DNA from: Paraktedonobacter sp034437695
Lineage (GTDB): Bacteria > Chloroflexota > Ktedonobacteria > Ktedonobacterales > Ktedonobacteraceae
DNA length: 7,948 nucleotides
Reading direction: 5' to 3'
NCBI GenBank assembly: GCA_034437695.1
Contig: DAOTTJ010000480.1
Coordinates: 1-7,948 of the forward strand
The number at the start of each line of letters is the position of its first letter. The first letter of the stretch is position 1. The notes below the pieces were generated by a model that did not search any database, was not told the origin of the DNA, and was given only the letters and a program-made list of their open reading frames with translations. Shown here piece after piece: positions 1 through 6,068 of the stretch. The position numbers were made by a program, and so were the translations under genes.

Positions 1-236
1 ATGGTACCATTAACAAGAGATTTCCATTAAGCTCAGGCTATAACCAAAGGGATATTGGAGCCGAGCCGAGCGGATATTTCCACACTACAGTTTGATCGAA
101 ACAGCAGTACTCTTGTCGTGGTGAACTGGGATCTCTGTCCACTTATATAGGGAATATGTCTTCCTGAATATGTGTCAGATGGTGCCTAAGATATACTTGT
201 ATGGATAGACTTCCAGTGATGTTGGTTGTAGGGTAC

Positions 237-250
237 AGAGAGAAAGAGAG
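237..250 (+). promoter_or_regulatory. Purine-rich ribosome binding site of the receiver gene
   Basis: An uninterrupted A/G run ends with GAGAG at 246-250, 8 bases before the ATG at 259. It supports that ATG as the start of the first gene. The 236 bases upstream hold no credible reading frame or clear paired promoter; the only promoter-like element is an isolated TATACT at 192-197. Confidence 0.55.
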
Positions 251-258
251 CATTTGTT

Positions 259-648
259 ATGAATAAACTGGTAATGGTCATAGATGACTCATTGACGGTA
301 CGCAAAATCATTGAAACCAGCTTGAGGCGCGAGGGAATTGCCTCTGTCAGCTATGCCGATGGAATAGAAGCACTCCGCGCATTAAGCGAGAAACGCCACG
401 CTGTCCCTGATCTGGTTATCCTCGATATCGGATTGCCAAAGATGGATGGTTACGAGATCGCCCGTCATTTAAAAGCTAAACCCCAATTTGGGAACACAGT
501 AATCATTATGCTCTCCAGCCGCGATGGTGTTATTGACCGTTTAAAGGGTCGACTGGTCGGGGCAAAAGATTATATTACAAAACCGTTTAGGACACAAGAA
601 GTGATGTCAGTTGTGCAAACGCACTTGCGAGTACCTTCTTATAATTAA
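259..648 (+). CDS. Stand-alone response regulator receiver, PilG/CheY type
   Basis: This is a single-domain receiver of 129 residues with no output domain, so it acts by protein-protein contact after phosphorylation, as CheY and PilG do. Visible residues are the acidic pair D9-D10, the phosphoacceptor D56 in LVILDIGLPKMDGYE, the switch Ser S86 in IIMLSSRDG, and K108 in ITKPF. The stretch DRLKGRLVGAKDYITKPF resembles the corresponding part of PilG, the receiver of type IV pilus (Pil-Chp) systems, more than flagellar CheY. It leads a run of a CheW-like and a CheA-like gene, with 42 bases to the next gene, so a joint chemosensory operon is likely. The domain call is secure; the link to pili is inference, as no pilus gene is in view. 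Confidence 0.93.
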   Translation: MNKLVMVIDDSLTVRKIIETSLRREGIASVSYADGIEALRALSEKRHAVPDLVILDIGLPKMDGYEIARHLKAKPQFGNTVIIMLSSRDGVIDRLKGRLVGAKDYITKPFRTQEVMSVVQTHLRVPSYN

Positions 649-690
649 TGCATCTGCGGAAAAACTGTATACATCACTCACTAGAAAGCT

Positions 691-1296
691 ATGTCTTCTT
701 CTCCCGAACAACCAAAAGTGGATATCCAGCAACCTTTGCCGGAACTGAATGTCCTGGACATTGAGCGCATGAAAGACGAGGAATTCTGGGATTACGCTCG
801 TCAGAGAGCACATGCCATCCCGGAACCACTTTCACACGCCGAGTATTTAGAGTGCAGGCTCGACCAGACAGCCTGTCTGATAGCACTTTATGATCTGGCC
901 GAAGTGCTATCGCCGCCCCATCGCCTGGCTCGCCTGCCAGGTATGCCTTCCTGGATGGCTGGGATTACAGCCTGGCGCGGAGAAACGATAGCGGTTGTTG
1001 ATCTCGGTCTCTATCTGCCAGGCAAGCGGCAATCTGAAACGTCGCTCGCTCATACCGCTATGCTGCTCATCGCCTGCCAGGATCGGCAGATTTTTGGCCT
1101 GCTCGTACCTGCCATTGGTCTCACTTCAACTATCGAATTTGAGCAAATCATGCCTCCTTCTGTGCTCCATACCTTTGCCTTCGCCGAAAAAACGAGCATT
1201 GTCACTGGCATGTATAGGAATATACCTGTCATAAATATACCCACTTTGCTCAATCAACTGGTACAACAGATAGGAACAACCGCCAAGCATGGATGA
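691..1296 (+). CDS. CheW-like coupling protein (PilI type)
   Basis: CheW proteins join chemoreceptors to the CheA kinase in cytoplasmic arrays. This one has 201 residues. A polar, divergent N-terminal extension (about 1-50) precedes a CheW fold at about 51-195. The conserved core is visible: RLPGMPSWMAGITAWRGE at 81-98, including the R96-G97 pair, then the beta strand TIAVVDLGLYL, and GLLVPAIG in the second half. The extension makes it longer than a minimal CheW (about 150-165 residues). The ribosome site is weak (AGAAAG shortly before the ATG). The gene ends inside the start of the CheA-like gene (8-base overlap), which suggests translational coupling and a fixed ratio of the two proteins. 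No receptor gene sits beside it, so its receptor partner is unknown. Confidence 0.88.
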   Translation: MSSSPEQPKVDIQQPLPELNVLDIERMKDEEFWDYARQRAHAIPEPLSHAEYLECRLDQTACLIALYDLAEVLSPPHRLARLPGMPSWMAGITAWRGETIAVVDLGLYLPGKRQSETSLAHTAMLLIACQDRQIFGLLVPAIGLTSTIEFEQIMPPSVLHTFAFAEKTSIVTGMYRNIPVINIPTLLNQLVQQIGTTAKHG

Positions 1297-3688
1297 AACA
1301 CCCTTCTTCTCACATTCAGACGAGCTTTCTAGTGATGATCTGGCTGTGATACAAGCCTTTGACGCACTGGATGACCTGGCTCTGTCCACAAGTCTGGATG
1401 AACAAACCGGTAATACTGGCTCTCTTTTGCTCCAGCAGGGAATGCTTGGCGTTGAAAATCCTGAGGATATGCTCATTCTTTTCGCTAGTGAGGCCGACGA
1501 GGATATATCTACGATGCGTCGGGCCTTACAACAGTTACTCCAGGAACACCAGATCAGCTCGCCTGGCCTGGTCGCTCTCGGACGCGTTGCCCATAAGCTG
1601 AAGGGAACGGCAGGCGCAATGGGCTGCGAGGCTATGTCTGCGATTGCTCTACAGATTGAAGAAGAGATCCATTTGATCAAGGGTGAACGCGTTGAACTTT
1701 TTAGCGGCATTAAAGCTCTGCAACAGGCCACAAATGCCCTGGAGCTGACCCTGCAAAGCGTGATCAATGAAGGCCAGGAAAATCCTCAACCTCTCCAGGA
1801 CTTTCTGCAAGGTCTCGCCCAGATCAATGCCCAGGTCTCTCTGCCAACGAGTTCAGACGAAGACCTGGAAAGCACGCTCCACCACCTCAATTCGGGAGAG
1901 ACATCCGAAACTGCAAGCCCTGAGGCGATTGCCCAGATAGATATTCGCTCGCTTAATTCTCTGATGTCGCATACCGAGCATCTGATCGAACTCCATACCC
2001 CCCTGCTGGACGCTCAAAACCAGGTATCGAAATCACTTATTGAGCTTCAGGCCGCTCATACACGCCTGCGCCACCTGGAAGTGCTTTTGACGAATCTGGC
2101 CTTTACAAATACTCAACCCGTAGAGTCTGAAGATGCCGATACAGACCACGTATCTTCTTCGCTGGTCGCACGCATCCTACACGAGGCACGACTGCGTACC
2201 GGCCGCCCGCAGTCACGCCAACGCCAGGCAGTACGCGCCGCTCATCCAACCCGCCTCTCAGAGCTGGCTCTGTGGGACGAGATGGAGATGGACCGGTTTA
2301 CCGAGAATAAGATCCTTTTGCAGACGTTTAATGAGGCCGTGGCAGACGTTGCTACAGCTTCGGCACAGCTTCGCAGCGCTTTTGCCCAACTCAATACACT
2401 GATCGAGCAACAGGTCCGCCAGGCTACGGTTGTACGCAATGACGCTCTCCGCCTGCGCTCCGCTCCCTTCAGCGTTCTGCTAACACAGGTCCAGAGAGCA
2501 ATCCAACGGCTCGCACAGTCACATAATCAGTTAATCCAGTTCGAAGCGGCAGGCGAAACAACCGAGATCGATCAGGATATTCTGGAGTTCCTGGCAGGAC
2601 CACTTCTCCATCTTATCCGCACCAGCGTCTCCGATAGCCTGCTCTCGGCCTCCCACCCACAACGCAACCACATTTGGCTCAACGGTCAGGCTATAGGCAA
2701 TGAAATTGTGATCGAACTGGGCTTCTCTATGCCAATCCCTGGCGGCGCGGTAGAGGCCCTGCGCGTTCCACTTCAACAGCTACACGGCACTATCGCTGCA
2801 CAGGGCAATACCGCAGGCGGCGTCATCTATCAACTGCGTTTTCCACGCATGCAGGGTATTATCCAGGGCCTGCTCGTGCAGGCCAATGGCCAGAGTCTCG
2901 TCCTACCACTCCCACAGATCCATTTGATCGACTCTAAACGCCAGGAAACATACACCCAGGTCTATCATCTGGCCTCCCTGCTAGGCTTTCCACCTGCTCC
3001 CAATAGCTCAGTTAACACACCACCGCCCGTCATTCTTCTTACCGGAACACACCGCCGTATCGGCCTCCAGGTTGACGAGATTACTGGCGATATCGAGCTG
3101 GTCATGAAACCATTGGCAGCACATCTGCAACGCCCCGGCGTGGTCGGCACCGCCGTCGATGGCGCAGGCAATGTACTGCTGATCCTGGATCTCCATGCGC
3201 TCATCCAGTACGATACCTCCCAACGACGCACTCAACCACAAAATCGCCCACCCTTTACTGGACCGCTTACGCAGAACCCGACTCCCGAAAGCAAACAATC
3301 GGCCACGATACTGGTCGCCGACGATTCTGTCTATATGCGCCAATTCCTCCGCCATACGTTTGAACACGCAAGCTTCAAAGTTATCGAAGCTCGCGACGGG
3401 ATCGAAGCACTTGAAGTTCTCACTTCAGACCAACCACCCGATGTACTTATGCTCGATATCGAGATGCCTAATCTGAATGGATACGATCTCTTAAATATTC
3501 TTCACTCACAACCCGGCCTCTCAGATTGCAAAACTATCCTTCTCACTTCACGCTCGTCCGATAAACATCGCCAACGAGCTATGGAACTGGGCGCTTACGC
3601 CTTCTTGAGTAAACCCTGCCCACAGGAGGTCTTGCTCGAAACGGTACGTAAAACACTCGATGATCTACAAATTTCGATACAACAGTGA
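1289..3688 (+). CDS. CheA-like hybrid (Hpt - degenerate ATPase - CheW - receiver), probable pseudokinase
   Basis: The 799-residue protein has the order of ChpA/PixL-type hybrids. An Hpt domain lies at about 58-160 with the phosphorylatable H102 in AHKLKGTAGAMG. A helical P3-like region spans about 215-385, followed by a remnant of the HATPase domain (385-520), a CheW-like P5 domain (about 522-640, with LQVDEITGDIELVMKPL at 593-609) and a receiver (672-795; D678-D679, D723, T753, K775). The remnant has lost catalysis. Where CheA kinases read HLIRNAVDHG it reads HLIRTSVSDS, replacing the ATP/Mg-binding Asn with T445. From about 478 it jumps to GGAVEALRVPLQQLHG, the counterpart of the end of the domain, so the DxG G1 box, lid and glycine-rich G2 box are missing. 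The frame is open throughout, and flanking domains stay well conserved, which argues against a decaying gene. It may act as a phosphotransfer hub or array scaffold fed by another kinase; that role is inference. Confidence 0.9.
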   Translation: MDETPFFSHSDELSSDDLAVIQAFDALDDLALSTSLDEQTGNTGSLLLQQGMLGVENPEDMLILFASEADEDISTMRRALQQLLQEHQISSPGLVALGRVAHKLKGTAGAMGCEAMSAIALQIEEEIHLIKGERVELFSGIKALQQATNALELTLQSVINEGQENPQPLQDFLQGLAQINAQVSLPTSSDEDLESTLHHLNSGETSETASPEAIAQIDIRSLNSLMSHTEHLIELHTPLLDAQNQVSKSLIELQAAHTRLRHLEVLLTNLAFTNTQPVESEDADTDHVSSSLVARILHEARLRTGRPQSRQRQAVRAAHPTRLSELALWDEMEMDRFTENKILLQTFNEAVADVATASAQLRSAFAQLNTLIEQQVRQATVVRNDALRLRSAPFSVLLTQVQRAIQRLAQSHNQLIQFEAAGETTEIDQDILEFLAGPLLHLIRTSVSDSLLSASHPQRNHIWLNGQAIGNEIVIELGFSMPIPGGAVEALRVPLQQLHGTIAAQGNTAGGVIYQLRFPRMQGIIQGLLVQANGQSLVLPLPQIHLIDSKRQETYTQVYHLASLLGFPPAPNSSVNTPPPVILLTGTHRRIGLQVDEITGDIELVMKPLAAHLQRPGVVGTAVDGAGNVLLILDLHALIQYDTSQRRTQPQNRPPFTGPLTQNPTPESKQSATILVADDSVYMRQFLRHTFEHASFKVIEARDGIEALEVLTSDQPPDVLMLDIEMPNLNGYDLLNILHSQPGLSDCKTILLTSRSSDKHRQRAMELGAYAFLSKPCPQEVLLETVRKTLDDLQISIQQ

Positions 3689-3736
3689 AGCCGCGCTTGC
3701 TTTTATTACTACATTCGTCGCAAAATCTATATGAAA

Positions 3737-3742
3737 AAGGGA
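3737..3742 (+). promoter_or_regulatory. Ribosome binding site deciding the start of the deacetylase gene
   Basis: AAGGGA lies 9 bases before the ATG at 3752. The alternative in-frame ATG at 3731 has only an A/T-rich stretch without any Shine-Dalgarno match upstream. This favours 3752 and removes seven residues from the longest possible protein. Confidence 0.5.
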
Positions 3743-3751
3743 ACTCTACTC

Positions 3752-4831
3752 ATGTGCAATCAGATGCCCTTGCACAGCCAGCTTGCGAAAGTGAGAAAAT
3801 ATGCCCGCTCGCCATACCTTGCCCTGCCTGGACACAGAAAGAGGATGTTCCTCGCTCTGACAGGCCTGCTACTGCTGGCGATATTTAGTATCTTAGCGGT
3901 GGCTTATACTATCCAGCAGGCACAAGCAGCTACAAAACCCCACATAGTCTATCGGATACCAACTCCAACCTCTGAACTCACTACTCCCAGAACCACTCCC
4001 TCCTCAACGCTCCCTCCTCAACTCCCACCAATCGTCCCCTTTCCAACCACCCTAACCGCGCAAATCACAGCTCTCCAGGCCCACAATCGCTATTTCTACG
4101 CTGGCAATCCTCAGCTACCCGAGGTAGCCCTGACCTTTGATGATGGCCCCAGTCCCGGCTATACCCTGACGGTCCTGCATATTCTAGAGCAATATCATGT
4201 CAAAGCTACCTTTTTCGACGTAGGCAGACTGGTCAAACTCTACCCCGATCTGGTCAAAGCAGAACAGGACGACGGCAATGTCATTGGCGACCACAGTTGG
4301 ACCCACCCCGATCTACCCTCGCTCAACCTGAGTTCGATCGAAACCCAGCTCCAGACTACCTCTGACGCAATTACGCAGGTGATAGGCAGCCGCCCTGCCT
4401 TCTTTCGACCACCCTATGGCGATATTAATGCAAATGTATTGACCGCAGCTAATGCATTAGGTCTGACGACGGTCGTCTGGACCGAAATGGCCAGCGATTG
4501 GCTTTTGCCTGGAACTTCTGTGATCGTCTCGCGGATAGTAAATGCAGCGACGAACGGCTCGATTATTCTCTTACACGACGGCGGCGGCAATCGCAGCCAG
4601 ACGGTCGCAGCACTCCCAACTATCATCGAGCAGTTACGCGCACACCACTATACCTTTGTGACTATGAGTGAGATCGCCGCTCACAATCAACTTAAAGGCA
4701 CCCGCCAGAGCGATGACGGCATATATCTCCCAGGAGCGCACTCTCAGATCTCCTGGCTCTGGCAGGTCACTCAGGAGAGGCATAGAGCATTTCAGTTTTC
4801 TTACGACAATCGTTCTTCATCCGAAGCATGA
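3752..4831 (+). CDS. Membrane-anchored or secreted polysaccharide deacetylase (NodB/CE4 family)
   Basis: CE4 enzymes are metal-dependent and remove N-acetyl groups from chitin-like polymers, peptidoglycan or exopolysaccharide outside the membrane. In this 359-residue protein all the family motifs are visible: TFDDGP with D130 (base) and D131 (metal), HSWTH with the metal ligands H181 and H185, RPPYG at 219-223, DW at 249-250, and LLHDGG with the catalytic H275. The N-terminus has a basic stretch, a hydrophobic segment at about 32-53 and a possible signal peptidase site after AQA (57-59), then a Thr/Pro-rich linker (about 69-99) that would hold the domain away from the membrane. About 40 polar residues follow the catalytic domain. 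It starts 63 bases after the CheA-like gene without an evident terminator, so co-transcription is possible. If translation began at 3731 it would have 366 residues. The substrate cannot be told from the sequence. Confidence 0.92.
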   Translation: MCNQMPLHSQLAKVRKYARSPYLALPGHRKRMFLALTGLLLLAIFSILAVAYTIQQAQAATKPHIVYRIPTPTSELTTPRTTPSSTLPPQLPPIVPFPTTLTAQITALQAHNRYFYAGNPQLPEVALTFDDGPSPGYTLTVLHILEQYHVKATFFDVGRLVKLYPDLVKAEQDDGNVIGDHSWTHPDLPSLNLSSIETQLQTTSDAITQVIGSRPAFFRPPYGDINANVLTAANALGLTTVVWTEMASDWLLPGTSVIVSRIVNAATNGSIILLHDGGGNRSQTVAALPTIIEQLRAHHYTFVTMSEIAAHNQLKGTRQSDDGIYLPGAHSQISWLWQVTQERHRAFQFSYDNRSSSEA

Positions 4832-4855
4832 TAAAATATCATAGACTTGTTTAAA

Positions 4856-4877
4856 CTCGCAACACTTTCAATGCGAG
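4856..4877 (+). terminator. Weak inverted repeat after the deacetylase gene
   Basis: CTCGCA at 4856-4861 pairs with TGCGAG at 4872-4877 around a 10-base loop, 24 bases after the deacetylase stop codon. The plus-strand sequence after the stem is A-rich rather than T-rich, so it is not a classical intrinsic terminator. It is placed as expected for a 3' end structure, nothing more. Confidence 0.25.
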
Positions 4878-4912
4878 AAAAACGCGTCAGGGAAGCGACT
4901 TGTATCGTTTCT

Positions 4913-4918
4913 TATAAT
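4913..4918 (+). promoter_or_regulatory. Candidate -10 element before the DUF2278 gene
   Basis: A perfect TATAAT lies 45 bases before the start codon at 4964. No recognisable -35 hexamer is found at 15-19 bases, and no TG extension precedes it. A second candidate, TATACT at 4938-4943, also lacks a partner. The gap of 132 bases after the previous gene and its own strong ribosome site make an own promoter plausible, but its exact position is uncertain. Confidence 0.3.
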
Positions 4919-4950
4919 GGAGTATGAAAGTCTAGTATATACTCATAAAT

Positions 4951-4958
4951 AGAGGAGA
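4951..4958 (+). promoter_or_regulatory. Strong ribosome binding site of the DUF2278 gene
   Basis: AGAGGAGA contains AGGAG at 4953-4957, 6 bases before the ATG at 4964. It is the best Shine-Dalgarno match in the window and fixes the start of this gene. Confidence 0.75.
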
Positions 4959-4963
4959 TCGTC

Positions 4964-5683
4964 ATGGAAACATATACAAAAAAACATCATCCAGCCAACC
5001 AAGCGGGTATCGGCCACTATGGCTTGCTCAAAGCGCACCCACACCAGAGCCAGGATGGAACACCCGCTAATCCACACTATCAGATCCTGGTAACCGACGA
5101 CAATGCAACGCAATATCGCATTGCGGTTAACGTCAAATCAGCAGATCAGTCATCACTGTTCTATCATATCGATAGCGATTTTCACTATCAGGCAACCGGG
5201 ACCGCGAATAGTCTGGCTCCCGACTTCCTGGACCGCCTGGCTAAACTGTCTTTCGGACCACAAGAACTTACTAAAGCACCCGGCGGCCTCGCTCTCGATT
5301 TTCTGCACAGCGATCTTTTTCCACAAGATCAGATCCAAACACTCTTTCAGGTCGCACCCGAAGACCAGCTCAATAGTATCTTTGATGCGCTAATCGTACA
5401 AGCAATAGACGAGGCAGACAACGGCGCGTTTATCTGCGCCTTCGGCTCTGAATGGTACAATCCAGGCCAGGCCGACCAGGTCTTTCCTTTTACTCCCAGT
5501 CGAGGCATCCATAACATCCATATGAACCAGGGCAACCTCGATACACAGTTCAAAACTGAAAATGGCACATGGCAGGATGGCGCATTGCTGGTCTATCTAC
5601 CCTTAACCCAGAAATGGAGCGCGATGTTTCTTAAATTCCAGACTCAGTCATGGCAAACAGACAACCAGGGCAACGCGATCTAA
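4964..5683 (+). CDS. DUF2278 family protein (YukJ-like), function unknown
   Basis: I recognise the family (DUF2278; Bacillus subtilis YukJ is a member) from the set and order of motifs across the 239 residues: HYGLLKA at 18-24, HYQILVTDD and YRIAVNVKS at 38-59, GGLALDFL at 107-114, AFGSEW at 159-164, GIHNIHMNQGN at 181-191, WQDGALLVYLP at 203-213 and FLKFQTQSWQTD at 222-233. The length is normal for the family and both ends are present. There is no signal peptide or membrane segment, so the protein is probably cytoplasmic. The invariant HxxHxNQG motif could bind a metal or form an active site, but no biochemical role is established that I know of. It appears to be a single-gene unit between the deacetylase and the hairpin-rich spacer, so context gives no clue to function. 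Confidence 0.86.
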   Translation: METYTKKHHPANQAGIGHYGLLKAHPHQSQDGTPANPHYQILVTDDNATQYRIAVNVKSADQSSLFYHIDSDFHYQATGTANSLAPDFLDRLAKLSFGPQELTKAPGGLALDFLHSDLFPQDQIQTLFQVAPEDQLNSIFDALIVQAIDEADNGAFICAFGSEWYNPGQADQVFPFTPSRGIHNIHMNQGNLDTQFKTENGTWQDGALLVYLPLTQKWSAMFLKFQTQSWQTDNQGNAI

Positions 5684-5698
5684 AAACTATATTCTGGA

Positions 5699-5718
5699 TG
5701 CTTCGCTTCAGCGAAGCA
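5699..5718. repeat. Perfect hairpin, GCTTCGCT/AGCGAAGC core
   Basis: TGCTTCGCT and AGCGAAGCA are exact reverse complements separated by TC, giving a stem of 8-9 bp. It begins 15 bases after the DUF2278 stop codon and could end that transcript, but no T run follows on either strand. Its core returns in a second hairpin at 5835-5852. Confidence 0.65.
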
Positions 5719-5748
5719 CATATTGTATATGCAGGAAGTGAAGCAGGA

Positions 5749-5814
5749 GTGCAAAGGGCCGCAGCCCCTTGCCGCCACTCTGTCCTGGAGACAGGTAATC
5801 TGGAGTGTTTGCAC
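5749..5814. repeat. Nested inverted repeats able to form a three-way junction
   Basis: The outer pair GTGCAAA (5749-5755) and TTTGCAC (5808-5814) encloses GGGC/GCCC (5756-5759 with 5764-5767) and CACTC/GAGTG (5776-5780 with 5803-5807). The last of these contains CCTG/CAGG (5784-5787 with 5792-5795). All can pair at once. The outer and third helices abut directly, as if stacked. An alternative for the left part is a 9-bp stem with one mismatch at 5751-5772. Further out, TTCAGCGAA (5707-5715) is complementary to TTCGCTGAA (5825-5833). The base pairing is read directly; an RNA or mobile-element role is inference. Confidence 0.5.
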
Positions 5815-5834
5815 AGGTAGGTTTTTCGCTGAAC

Positions 5835-5852
5835 GCTTCGCTATGGCGAAGC
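5835..5852. repeat. Perfect hairpin related to the one at 5699-5718
   Basis: GCTTCGC and GCGAAGC form a 7-bp perfect stem around the loop TATG. The stem sequence is the same as in the hairpin at 5699-5718, while the loops differ. This suggests two copies of one repeat unit flanking the nested repeats between them. Confidence 0.6.
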
Positions 5853-5857
5853 CCAGA

Positions 5858-5870
5858 CCTCACCGTGAGG
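5858..5870. repeat. Short palindrome CCTCAC-C-GTGAGG
   Basis: Two perfect 6-base arms surround a single central base. The right arm overlaps the left foot of the long hairpin at 5868-5914, so the two structures would compete for those bases. Confidence 0.45.
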
Positions 5871-5914
5871 AATGCGCTTTTCAGGCGCAATCTGCGCCTG
5901 AAAAGCGCATTCCT
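5868..5914. repeat. 47-base hairpin with a 22-bp perfect stem
   Basis: The left arm 5868-5889 (AGGAATGCGC...CAGGCGCA) is the exact reverse complement of the right arm 5893-5914, around the 3-base loop ATC. No mismatch or bulge occurs over 22 bp. There is no T run on either side, and the structure lies about 185 bases past the nearest stop codon, so it is not a typical terminator. A perfect arm of this length is more like a REP/MITE-type repeat, a cruciform or a double-stranded processing site. Confidence 0.85.
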
Positions 5915-5919
5915 GCACT

Positions 5920-5958
5920 CTCTTCTCTTTGGGATTGGGCAATCCAATCAGAGAAGAG
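5920..5958. repeat. Long imperfect hairpin followed by A7
   Basis: CTCTTCTCT (5920-5928) pairs with AGAGAAGAG (5950-5958), and GGATTG (5932-5937) pairs with CAATCC (5940-5945) inside it, with small bulges between. Seven A residues follow at 5960-5966 on the plus strand. The T run therefore comes before the stem when the minus strand is read, which is the wrong order for an intrinsic terminator in either direction. Confidence 0.6.
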
Positions 5959-5984
5959 CAAAAAAATCTACACCGGTAAGGGGA

Positions 5985-6005
5985 TCGCAAGCCTCCGGCT
6001 TGTGA
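5985..6005. repeat. Hairpin with CAAGCC/GGCTTG stem
   Basis: CAAGCC and GGCTTG form a perfect stem around TCC. Three further pairs, one of them G-U, extend it to 9 bp. It is the last structure of the block and lies about 55 bases upstream of the merR-like promoter -10 element. Confidence 0.5.
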
Positions 6006-6039
6006 AGCACGAAATAGCCCTCAGGCATCAAATTCACAA

Positions 6040-6068
6040 TAGGCATTTGACAGTGCTTGTGTTACAAT
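6040..6068 (+). promoter_or_regulatory. Promoter of the merR-like gene with extended -10
   Basis: TACAAT at 6063-6068 is preceded by TG at 6060-6061 with one base between, forming an extended -10 motif (TGTTACAAT). A moderate -35 match, TAGGCA at 6040-6045, is 17 bases upstream. A perfect TTGACA at 6047-6052 lies only 10 bases from this -10, too close to serve it. It would instead be 20-21 bases from a GATAAA-like sequence at 6074-6079, a long spacing of the sort found at MerR-controlled promoters. TTGT/ACAA arms straddle the -10 and could be part of an operator. Autoregulation is likely for the family but not shown. Confidence 0.5.

Noticed and set aside
192..197. TATACT as -10 of the chemosensory operon
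   Set aside because: No acceptable -35 hexamer is present at 16-18 bases and no TG extension, so a promoter is not claimed.
1126..1767. 213-codon minus-strand frame across the CheW-like/CheA-like junction
   Set aside because: It is the antisense of two well-supported genes and is Ser/Arg/Cys-rich with no domain, typical of an antisense shadow.
2600..2760. Possible frameshift or assembly error explaining the damaged ATPase domain
   Set aside because: The frame is continuous, and residues before (EIDQDILEFLAGPLLHLIR) and after (GGAVEALRVPLQQLHG) both align with the family in the same frame. The other frames here show no missing G1 or G2 motif.
3660..3751. Terminator between the CheA-like gene and the deacetylase
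   Set aside because: I find no stem of useful length followed by a T run in this gap.
3685..3888. 67-codon frame overlapping the start of the deacetylase gene
   Set aside because: It overlaps the strongly supported deacetylase in another frame, has no ribosome site and no recognisable domain.
5699..6005. CRISPR array
   Set aside because: The repeats are inverted hairpins of different sequence and spacing. There is no regular direct repeat with unique spacers and no cas gene.
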